DNA from: Bacteroidales bacterium UBA4284
GTDB taxonomy: Bacteria; Bacteroidota; Bacteroidia; Bacteroidales; UBA932
Reading direction: 5' to 3'
Length of the DNA stretch: 18,748 nucleotides
Assembly (NCBI GenBank): GCA_002395925.1
Contig: DGVM01000191.1
Span: forward strand, 1-18,748
Under the pieces are notes generated by a model. That model was not told where the DNA came from. It ran no database searches and was given only the letters and a program-made list of their open reading frames with translations. Both the position numbers and the translations under genes were made by a program. Shown in pieces: positions 1 to 6,369 of this stretch. Each line of letters begins with the position of its first letter. Position 1 is the stretch's first letter.

Positions 1-1920
1 GACGGCCACTACATCGAGGACGTCGGCATGCTGAAGATGGACTTCCTGGGTCTCATCACCCTGTCCATCATCCACGAAACCCTGCGCAACATAAAGCAGC
101 GCCACGGCATAGATATAGACATCGAGGCAATCCCGATCAACGACCGCCCGACCCTGGAGCTCTACGGACGCGGCGACACCACCGTCGTCTTCCAGTTTGA
201 ATCGGAAGGCATGAAGAACTGGCTGCAGCGCCTCCGCCCCGAACGCTTCGAGGACCTCATCGCAATGAACGCCCTCTACCGTCCGGGCCCCATGGACTAC
301 ATTCCCGACTTCGTCGCCCGCAAGCAGGGCGCCCAGAAGATAGAATACGACCTCCCCGAAATGGAGGAGTATCTCGCTGAAACATACGGCATTACCGTCT
401 ATCAGGAGCAGGTCATGCTCCTCTCCCGCAAACTCGCAGGCTTCACCAAGGGCGAGGCCGACCGTCTGCGCAAGGCAATGGGAAAGAAGAAGATAGACGA
501 GATGATGGTCCTCAAGGACAAGTTCATGACCCAGGGCCAGGCAAACGGCCACCCGGAAAAGATTCTCGACAAGATATGGAAGGACTGGGAGAAATTCGCC
601 CAATACGCCTTCAACAAGTCGCACGCCACCTGCTATGCCTGGGTAAGCTACCAGACCGGCTGGCTCAAGTGCCACTACACCGCCGAATTCCTCGCCGCCA
701 ACCTCTCTTGCAACCTCTCCAACATGGAGGAAATCAAGAAGATAATGGCGGACTGCAAGATGCACGGCATAAAGGTCCTCAGCCCCGACGTCAACGAATC
801 CGAGGCGCGCTTCACAGTCAACAAGGAAGGCAACATACGCTTCGGCCTGGGCGGACTAAAGAACTTCGGCACCAACGTCGTGGATGCGATAATCGCGGAA
901 AGGGCCGAAAACGGCCAGTTTGCCGACGTTTACGACTTTGTGGAAAGGATGGCCGTCCGCAGCGCCAAAGACTCCAAAACGGTAGTTATAACGCCAAAAT
1001 CGGTAGAAATCCTCGCCCTTGCCGGAGCATTCGATTCGTTCGGCCTGCGCCGCTCGCAATTCTTTGCCCTATGCGAGACCGGCGACCGCTTCATCGACGC
1101 CCTGGTACGTTACATGGATCTGTACAAGAACGACAAGATGGACAACAGCCTGTCGCTCTTCGGCGAGGTAGAAGAACTCAAGCCCCAGCGTCCCGCCGTT
1201 CCTGCGGTTCCCGAAGAAGAAAACACCCTTGCCTTGCTGCAGGAAGAGAAAAACTTCGTGGGAATGTACCTGAGCGCCCATCCGCTCGATAAATATTCCT
1301 TTGAGATAGAAAACTTTACCAATCTGTCCATAGGCCGTATCGCAGACAAGATACAGGAATGTGAGCGCAACCATCAGAAGTTCCCCGCCAGCATCGCCGG
1401 CATAGTAACCGACGTCAAGGGAATAACCACCAAGTCGGGCCAGCCAGGCGCGCGCGTCACGATAGAAGATTACAACGGCCACTACGAATTCGCCCTGTTC
1501 GGCAAGGACTACGAAGCGTACCTGGCCTATATGAAGCCGCACGAATACCTGTATCTGCAAGGAGAAATCGACGAACGTTATTTCATAAAGCCCGATGAGC
1601 GCGCTCAGGGTAAGACAGCTCCTTATGCCTTCAAAATCAAGAAGGTACTACTGCTTGGCAACGTGGCCGAAACCTTCATTTCGGGACTTTCCGTCGATAT
1701 AGATACAGATCTGCTAAATCCGCAGCTGCGAGCCTCGCTGCTCAAATTGCTCAAGGAAAACAAGGGAAAGATTCCCCTTACCGTCATGCTCCACGACTCC
1801 CCTACCGGCTACAATCTGGAATTCTTTTCCAAAAAATACCCGGTAAACGTAACCAGCGAACTTGCAGCAAAACTGCAGATGCTGGGGCTTCGCTATTCGC
1901 TTCAGAAGAAGGCGGCCTGA
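1..1920 (+). CDS. dnaE: DNA polymerase III subunit alpha, C-terminal part (5' end outside window)
   Basis: This is the replicative polymerase catalytic subunit. The frame is open from base 1, so about 639 residues of a protein usually over 1,100 long are present; the PHP domain and the first part of the polymerase core are missing. Visible landmarks are KMDFLGLITLSII at the start (the region of the third catalytic aspartate in this family), VVFQFESEGMKNWLQRL followed by LYRPGPMDYIPDF, and the finger-type segment GITVYQEQVMLLSRKLAGF. A helix-hairpin-helix-like region follows. An OB-fold at roughly residues 460-530 begins near PASIAGIVTDVKG. The stop is TGA at 1918-1920. The gene converges on the response regulator gene, with 26 bases between the stop codons. 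I see no plus-strand terminator after it. Identification is firm; only the N-terminus is unseen. Confidence 0.97.
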   Translation, partial: DGHYIEDVGMLKMDFLGLITLSIIHETLRNIKQRHGIDIDIEAIPINDRPTLELYGRGDTTVVFQFESEGMKNWLQRLRPERFEDLIAMNALYRPGPMDYIPDFVARKQGAQKIEYDLPEMEEYLAETYGITVYQEQVMLLSRKLAGFTKGEADRLRKAMGKKKIDEMMVLKDKFMTQGQANGHPEKILDKIWKDWEKFAQYAFNKSHATCYAWVSYQTGWLKCHYTAEFLAANLSCNLSNMEEIKKIMADCKMHGIKVLSPDVNESEARFTVNKEGNIRFGLGGLKNFGTNVVDAIIAERAENGQFADVYDFVERMAVRSAKDSKTVVITPKSVEILALAGAFDSFGLRRSQFFALCETGDRFIDALVRYMDLYKNDKMDNSLSLFGEVEELKPQRPAVPAVPEEENTLALLQEEKNFVGMYLSAHPLDKYSFEIENFTNLSIGRIADKIQECERNHQKFPASIAGIVTDVKGITTKSGQPGARVTIEDYNGHYEFALFGKDYEAYLAYMKPHEYLYLQGEIDERYFIKPDERAQGKTAPYAFKIKKVLLLGNVAETFISGLSVDIDTDLLNPQLRASLLKLLKENKGKIPLTVMLHDSPTGYNLEFFSKKYPVNVTSELAAKLQMLGLRYSLQKKAA

Positions 1921-1934
1921 GCCTTCACCATTAC

Positions 1935-1960
1935 AAAAAAGGCCGCTCAATAGAGCAGCC
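1935..1960 (-). terminator. Rho-independent terminator of the two-component operon
   Basis: Read on the minus strand, a hairpin with arms GGCTGCTC and GAGCGGCC (loop TATT, one internal mismatch) is followed directly by six T. The hairpin contains the TGA stop of the response regulator (1947-1949), so termination would occur right at the end of that gene. On the plus strand the run is A rather than T and lies before the hairpin, so it would not serve dnaE. Confidence 0.7.
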
Positions 1961-2705
1961 CGGTAAGTTCTTTGCGCTTTGGGATGGAAATGTGTATCTG
2001 CGTAGCGCCGTGCGGGTCTTTGAGCACCAGGGCGCATTCCCGCTTGCCCGGGAGTTCGTCAAAAGCCTTTATCGCATCAAGAGCCACTATGAACTGGCGG
2101 TTCACGCGGGCAAAGACTTCCGGGGAGAGTTCCGTCTCGAGCCGGGACAGAGGGCTGTCTATGTAACCACACGTTCCATCCCTCAGGAAAACCTTCGTAC
2201 CACCGACATCGGAGGTAATGTAGCTCACTTCTTCCACGGACGCCACCAGAGTCCTGCTTCCCTGCTCCAGCAGCAGGCGTCTGCGGTAATCCACTTTACG
2301 CTCCATTATGTCGCGAGACATGCTTTTCAGCATAGACGGCGTCAGACGCGGGAACCGCTCCTCGCAGCGCCGCAGGGCCTTGTCCAGGTCGGCTTTCTGC
2401 ACCGGCTTCATCAGATAGTCTGCGCAGTTATAATCGAATGCACGAAGGGCATATTCGTCGTAGCCCGTCACAAATACTACTGCGGCCTTGGTCTCAATCC
2501 TGTCGAAAATGGCAAAGGACAAGCCGTCGTCGAGCCGGATATCGGAAAGGATGATGTCAATATCCTTGTGTTCGGCAAGGAATCGCAACGACGCGTCGAT
2601 GCTTGTCGTACATCCGGCGAGCTCCCAGTCGGGGCGCAATGCCTTAAGAGTGCGTTCAAGAGCCCTTGCGCTCAGGGCTTCATCTTCAATTATCAGAACT
2701 TTCAT
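1947..2705 (-). CDS. LytTR-family response regulator
   Basis: This is a 252-residue two-domain regulator. Residues 1-120 form a receiver domain: the acidic pocket is in IIEDEA, the phospho-acceptor is D55 in ILSDIRLDDG, the conserved Thr/Ser position is in FVTGYDEYA, and the conserved Lys is K100 in YLMKPV. Residues ~145-250 are a LytTR DNA-binding domain (RRLLLEQGSRTLVASVEEVSYI, then a C-terminal part with VNRQFIVALDAIKAF). Such proteins bind promoter repeats when phosphorylated by a LytS/YehU-type kinase. The partner kinase is immediately upstream and its 3' end overlaps this start by 20 bases, which implies translational coupling. ATG at 2703-2705 is the natural start because the receiver's first beta strand begins there. 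The target genes cannot be read from the sequence. Confidence 0.95.
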   Translation of the reverse strand: MKVLIIEDEALSARALERTLKALRPDWELAGCTTSIDASLRFLAEHKDIDIILSDIRLDDGLSFAIFDRIETKAAVVFVTGYDEYALRAFDYNCADYLMKPVQKADLDKALRRCEERFPRLTPSMLKSMSRDIMERKVDYRRRLLLEQGSRTLVASVEEVSYITSDVGGTKVFLRDGTCGYIDSPLSRLETELSPEVFARVNRQFIVALDAIKAFDELPGKRECALVLKDPHGATQIHISIPKRKELTGLLY

Positions 2706-3795
2706 AGCGGATTTCGTTTATGTCAAGCAGCGGAAGGCTTACGCGGAAGGCACTGCCGTCGTTTTCTGTTTTCAGGTTCTTTCCACAGAGGAGTTCGTAT
2801 CGCTCTCCAAGGTTCTTGATGCCGTGCCCGCTCTTTGCCGGAGAATCGAAGCGCGGCAGGATGTTGTTTTCTACGACAATCCGGTCCGCATCCCTGAAGA
2901 TACGTATGTGCAGGCCGGCGCCTTCGCCGTGGCGGTTGTGCTTTAGCGCGTTCTCCACCAGCATCTGAACAGAAACCGGAACGACATAGGCCCCGGTGGT
3001 CTGAAGGTCTTCGGCGATCTCGATGCTGACACCGCTGTAGCGGTATCTTATCAGGTTCAGGTACTCCTTAGTGAAGGCGAGTTCCTTCTGCAGCGGCACC
3101 ACGTGCGTGCTGGAGTTCATCATCAGGTAACGATAGATGTTGGAAAGGTTCAAGGTGAAGGCCCTTGCGTCTTCCGCCTCCTCCGGAATCAGGTTATACA
3201 GCGTACTGAAACTATTGAAAACAAAGTGGTTGTCGGCCTGGAGCGCAAGGGTGTCGAGCTTGGAGCGCAGGGCCTTGAGTTCGTCTTCGCGGATACGGGC
3301 CTCGGCGTCCGACTTGGCTTCTTCCTCATCGCGGTGACGGCTGATAAGGAAGGAAATCAGGCAGGCGGTGCTCAGCACGGACGTCATTGCGGAGTCCGTA
3401 TAGAAAACGCGCCAGAATACCGTAGTGTTCTCAGGATACACCCATCGGTAGAAAGCGGCCACGCCGAACGCACACAGGATATTGAACACGGCTACTATGA
3501 GCACCATCTCCAGCATCCGTCCGAAGCTTTTCTGATGCTTCCAGAACAATCGCGCTACAAGTGAACAGAAGCGCAGCGAAAGCTCAATCAGGACAAGCGT
3601 CTCGACAAGGTGCTCGGCGAGGTCGATACCCATCTCTTTCAGCAGCGCCCAGCCGCTGAAGTTCCTGTAGTACGAGATGCTCACTATGCACCACAGCAGC
3701 CAACTGACCGCTACCGCCAGTACAAGAATCATAAGATGCCTGCGGCGGCGCTCCTCCGGACCGGTTTTATATGTGTCGAACAGGCTGAAATACAT
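2686..3795 (-). CDS. LytS/YehU-type sensor histidine kinase
   Basis: This 369-residue membrane kinase has four hydrophobic segments (about 21-43, 59-84, 95-118 and 134-152) followed by a charged, probably coiled linker (153-185) rich in Glu, Arg and Lys. The catalytic part matches the His_kinase family that pairs with LytTR regulators. The phospho-accepting histidine is H190 in ADNHFVFNSFSTL, where the usual text is nearer to xNPHFLFNSLN. The N box is VENALKHN (280-287) and the G box is KSGHGIKNLGERY (321-333). No large extracytoplasmic sensor domain is present, so sensing is probably within the membrane or through a partner. It overlaps the response regulator by 20 bases and starts 57 bases after the upstream outer-membrane protein gene, with no convincing promoter in that gap. 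Transcription from the promoter at 4435-4465 is therefore likely. Confidence 0.93.
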   Translation of the reverse strand: MYFSLFDTYKTGPEERRRRHLMILVLAVAVSWLLWCIVSISYYRNFSGWALLKEMGIDLAEHLVETLVLIELSLRFCSLVARLFWKHQKSFGRMLEMVLIVAVFNILCAFGVAAFYRWVYPENTTVFWRVFYTDSAMTSVLSTACLISFLISRHRDEEEAKSDAEARIREDELKALRSKLDTLALQADNHFVFNSFSTLYNLIPEEAEDARAFTLNLSNIYRYLMMNSSTHVVPLQKELAFTKEYLNLIRYRYSGVSIEIAEDLQTTGAYVVPVSVQMLVENALKHNRHGEGAGLHIRIFRDADRIVVENNILPRFDSPAKSGHGIKNLGERYELLCGKNLKTENDGSAFRVSLPLLDINEIRYESSDN

Positions 3796-3852
3796 ATCGT
3801 GGGATTTGCGGGTGCAAGTTACTTCATTATTTTGTCAATGGGAAACAAGTTC

Positions 3853-4410
3853 TCAAAACGCCCATCCAAAGCCGACATAAGGGGTCAGCCAACTCTTCTG
3901 GACAGCGTGCCGGGAATTAAAAGAAAATGAAGGACTGAGCCCTATCCTGAACGTAAATCCATTCTCGGGCTGGAACCGGTAACCGATATCTCCGAAGAAG
4001 AAGTACCCCCAGGTATAGTTTGCTTCATCCACGGCCGGAATCTCGTAGGTGCTTCCATCTTCTGCTGTAGAAGTAATTGCAGCTGTTTTAACATGAACCC
4101 TGTAAAGCCCGTTGCTCATTCCGACTCCCAGTTCCAGGTGGCTGCGCTTTTTCCCAAGAAGGTAATTGACTTCTACGGGGACCGTCACGCCATGAATGTC
4201 CTGCTTGCCGAAAGACAACAGGGCATGAATGCCAAGGCCATACCCAAGCCCGACACGATATCCGAAGCCGCTGTTTCCGACAAAACGCCCATCATAACTT
4301 ATGCCGGCCAACTGGGAGGCTCCAAGAACCTCTGCCGAAATATTACGGGTTTGAGCTGCTGCAACCACACATGACAGCAGCACAATCATTGTGTATGCTA
4401 TTTTTCGCAT
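3853..4410 (-). CDS. Small outer-membrane beta-barrel protein
   Basis: This 185-residue secreted protein begins with a typical Sec signal peptide (MRKIAYTMIVLLSCVVAAAQ, cleavage expected after AAA or AAQ). The rest alternates short amphipathic strands with Gly and aromatic residues, for example GFGYRVGLGYGLGIHALLSFG, and ends with phenylalanine after WLTPYVGFGWAF, as is usual for outer-membrane barrels. With about 165 mature residues an eight-stranded barrel of the OmpX/OmpW size is plausible. I do not recognise a named family or ligand. It is the first gene of a minus-strand unit, with a good promoter 25 bases upstream and the kinase/regulator pair downstream. A role linked to envelope sensing is possible but inferred only from position. 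Confidence 0.8.
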   Translation of the reverse strand: MRKIAYTMIVLLSCVVAAAQTRNISAEVLGASQLAGISYDGRFVGNSGFGYRVGLGYGLGIHALLSFGKQDIHGVTVPVEVNYLLGKKRSHLELGVGMSNGLYRVHVKTAAITSTAEDGSTYEIPAVDEANYTWGYFFFGDIGYRFQPENGFTFRIGLSPSFSFNSRHAVQKSWLTPYVGFGWAF

Positions 4411-4434
4411 TTCAATAAAAGTTTAATGGCGCAG

Positions 4435-4465
4435 CAAAAGTACTGCGCCTAACTACAATCAGCAA
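4435..4465 (-). promoter_or_regulatory. Bacteroidetes-type promoter for the barrel protein/kinase/regulator unit
   Basis: On the minus strand TTG (4465-4463) is followed after 20 bases by TACTTTTG (4442-4435), an exact match to the TAnnTTTG -7 element of Bacteroidetes with near-ideal spacing. The start codon is at 4410, giving a leader of roughly 20 bases. Confidence 0.75.
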
Positions 4466-4558
4466 TTAAAATACCGTGAACCCTTCATTTTTACTATGAA
4501 GGCGTCATTTCTGGGGGTGAAGGCAAAATAGTGTAAAGTGCTTGGAGCAGAAAATAAA

Positions 4559-4587
4559 TTGATATTTCGGTTTTTTTTCTAATTTTG
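4559..4587 (+). promoter_or_regulatory. Bacteroidetes-type promoter for the thiL-like gene, almost touching the start codon
   Basis: TTG at 4559-4561 and TAATTTTG at 4580-4587 are separated by 18 bases. The -7 element is an exact TAnnTTTG match and a T8 run lies between the boxes. The ATG of the next gene is at 4595, only seven bases after the -7 element, so the transcript would start with a leader of very few bases. Confidence 0.65.
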
Positions 4588-4594
4588 CATTGAT

Positions 4595-5590
4595 ATGCAG
4601 GATTTTGAACAGTTGGGTAGAATAGAGGCCATCAAGGCCCTTTACGAAGGCACTGGGTATGAGCCTTTTGGCTCCGACATTGTCGATGCCGACGCCGGCA
4701 GCGTTTTCGCTTCCAGACTTCTTCTCGAAGGAATTGACTTCAATCTCGTATACTTCCCGCTCAAACATCTGGGATACAAGAGCGTAGCCCTTGCAACCGG
4801 TGAACTGTACGCATCGCTGGCCAATCCCGAGGCGCTCCGCATCACCCTCGGTATTTCGGCCAAACTGGGCTTCTCACAGATTTCCCAGCTTTGGAGCGGA
4901 GTTGTCGCAGCAGCCCGCGAATTCGGCTACGGTAAACTATCCCTGGAACTGCAGCCGTCTCGTAACGGGCTGGCAATCAGCGTATCCGTCCTTGGGCTGA
5001 GGCCTTCAGGCTACGCCTCCCCCGCCCCAGCATCCAAAGATTTGCTGTGCGTAAGCGGCGCTTTGGGGGCGGCGTTCCTCGGCCTCCGCGTACTGGAAAA
5101 GGGCCTGGGCAGCTTCGAAGAAGGCAAGGAGAACCGCGAGGAATTGGAAAAATACCGCATGCTCGTAGCAGCTTACCTCAAGCCCGAGCTTCCCGCAGGT
5201 CTTCCCCAGGCGCTTCATGAGTCGGACATAAACCCGTCCGCTGCAGTGTTTGTCGATCGCGGCCTTGCAGACGCCCTGCTGCGCATCCGCCGTTCTACGG
5301 GCCTGGGAGCCAAGGTTTATGCCGACCATATACCTTTTGAGGGCGGCAGTTTCGAACTTGGAAAAGCCCTGGACATCGACCCCGTTTCCGCTGCGATGAA
5401 CGGCGGCGACGACTGCAGGGTCCTTCTCGCCGTTCCCCTTGCGCAATTCGAGAAGTTCCGCAAGGACTTTCAGACTTTCGACATAATAGGACACCTCGCA
5501 CAGAGCGACGTAGGCGCGGTGCTGGTCTCCCCCGACGGGCTCGAACATACAGTAAGTGCCCCTGGCTGGCCCAAACAAGACAACTCTTAA
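4595..5590 (+). CDS. ThiL-like (AIR synthase superfamily) protein lacking the expected catalytic residues
   Basis: The 331 residues follow the plan of Bacteroidetes thiamine-monophosphate kinase from end to end: LLLEGIDFNLVYFPLKHLGYKS, NGLAISVSVLGL, LLCVSGALGAAFLGLRVLE, YLKPELP, AMNGGDDCRVLLAVPL and DIIGHLAQ. ThiL phosphorylates thiamine phosphate to thiamine diphosphate with Mg and ATP. Here the acidic positions expected for metal and ATP are changed. The GDDAA motif reads GSDIV (26-30), the TTD before LLLEG reads ASR (39-41), NFSD reads ATGE (67-70), the GGDTT region reads LSLELQPS (115-122), and the ISDGL motif reads VDRGLAD (220-226). The frame is intact, so this is not ordinary decay. 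A regulatory or binding role, or a paralogue of a working thiL elsewhere, is inferred. The comparison is from memory of the family. It is followed after 14 bases by the DUF4923 gene. Confidence 0.8.
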   Translation: MQDFEQLGRIEAIKALYEGTGYEPFGSDIVDADAGSVFASRLLLEGIDFNLVYFPLKHLGYKSVALATGELYASLANPEALRITLGISAKLGFSQISQLWSGVVAAAREFGYGKLSLELQPSRNGLAISVSVLGLRPSGYASPAPASKDLLCVSGALGAAFLGLRVLEKGLGSFEEGKENREELEKYRMLVAAYLKPELPAGLPQALHESDINPSAAVFVDRGLADALLRIRRSTGLGAKVYADHIPFEGGSFELGKALDIDPVSAAMNGGDDCRVLLAVPLAQFEKFRKDFQTFDIIGHLAQSDVGAVLVSPDGLEHTVSAPGWPKQDNS

Positions 5591-5604
5591 TTATTCAATA
5601 CATT

Positions 5605-6216
5605 ATGAAAAAGATTTTTGCAATTATCTGCTCTCTGGTGCTTTTCGCATCAGTCGCCGGAGCCCAGAGCTGGCTCGACTCCTTCCTCAAAATGGCAACC
5701 GAAAAGGTTGGTGACGTCATCACCGGCAAAGGTTCCGCAACCACTTTCGACATCAAGGGTAACTGGAAGTATCAGGGCGTAGCTATCGGCGCAAGCTCCG
5801 ACAACGCTCTCGCAAGTCTCGCCGCATCTGCAGGCACCGGCACCATCGAATCCAAGGCAGACGCCCTCCTCGCAAAGGCAGGCATCAAGCCGGGTGCTGC
5901 AACCCTCAACTTCAAGGAAGACGGTTCCTTCACCCTCCTCGCAGGCAAGCTGAACCTCCCCGGCACCTGGACAAAAGAAGGTGACAAGCTCACCATCAAT
6001 ATTGCCAAGGTATTCAACTTCAAGCTTGTAGGTACAATCAAGACCACCTCCGACGGCTGCCAGATCCTCTTCGAGTCCGGCAAATTCCTCGACTTCGTAA
6101 AGAAGGTCCTCGACGCTGTCGGCAAGCTCGCAAGCAACAACACCACAATCGCAACCGTACAGCAGGCTCTCTCGAACGTAAGCGAACTCAAGCTCGGCTT
6201 CAAGCTCGCAAAATAA
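5605..6216 (+). CDS. Secreted DUF4923-type (lipocalin-like) protein
   Basis: The protein has 203 residues with a clear Sec signal peptide (MKKIFAIICSLVLFASVAGA, then QSW). The mature part resembles the Bacteroidales DUF4923 family: FDIKGNWKYQG, a helical Ala-rich segment, a stretch beginning AGIKPGAATLNF, then EDGSFTLLAGKLNLPGTWT and DKLTINI. These are strand pairs of a small lipocalin-like fold. The function of the family is unknown to me. There is no lipobox cysteine, so it is probably soluble in the periplasm. Codon choice is strongly uniform (CTC for Leu, GCA for Ala, AAG common for Lys), more so than in its neighbours, which suggests high expression. It lies 14 bases after the thiL-like gene with no -7 element between, and is followed by a strong terminator. 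Confidence 0.85.
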   Translation: MKKIFAIICSLVLFASVAGAQSWLDSFLKMATEKVGDVITGKGSATTFDIKGNWKYQGVAIGASSDNALASLAASAGTGTIESKADALLAKAGIKPGAATLNFKEDGSFTLLAGKLNLPGTWTKEGDKLTINIAKVFNFKLVGTIKTTSDGCQILFESGKFLDFVKKVLDAVGKLASNNTTIATVQQALSNVSELKLGFKLAK

Positions 6217-6237
6217 ATAATCGAACAACTCTGATAT

Positions 6238-6270
6238 GGAGGTGGTTTATATAAGCCATCTCCTTTTTTT
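6238..6270 (+). terminator. Strong Rho-independent terminator after the DUF4923 gene
   Basis: An 11-base-pair stem (GGAGGTGGTTT with AAGCCATCTCC, two G-U pairs) closes a four-base ATAT loop and runs into seven T at 6264-6270. It ends the thiL-like/DUF4923 transcription unit. Confidence 0.88.
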
Positions 6271-6316
6271 ATGCCCTCAGAAGGCTATTTAGCAGTAAAA
6301 TAGTGATTTTTAACCA

Positions 6317-6346
6317 TTGGCGATGACGGTTTTCCTGCTATTTTTG
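6317..6346 (+). promoter_or_regulatory. Bacteroidetes-type promoter for the large lipoprotein gene
   Basis: TTG at 6317-6319, a 19-base spacer and TATTTTTG at 6339-6346 (exact TAnnTTTG) give a full consensus promoter. The start codon at 6370 follows after a leader of roughly 20 bases. Confidence 0.78.
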
Positions 6347-6369
6347 CAGCAAACAAAAACTATTCTGCA

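Noticed and set aside
576..1292. Long plus-strand open frame of 238 codons inside dnaE
   Set aside because: It is an Arg- and Pro-rich shadow of dnaE in another frame with no recognisable domain; dnaE is certain here.
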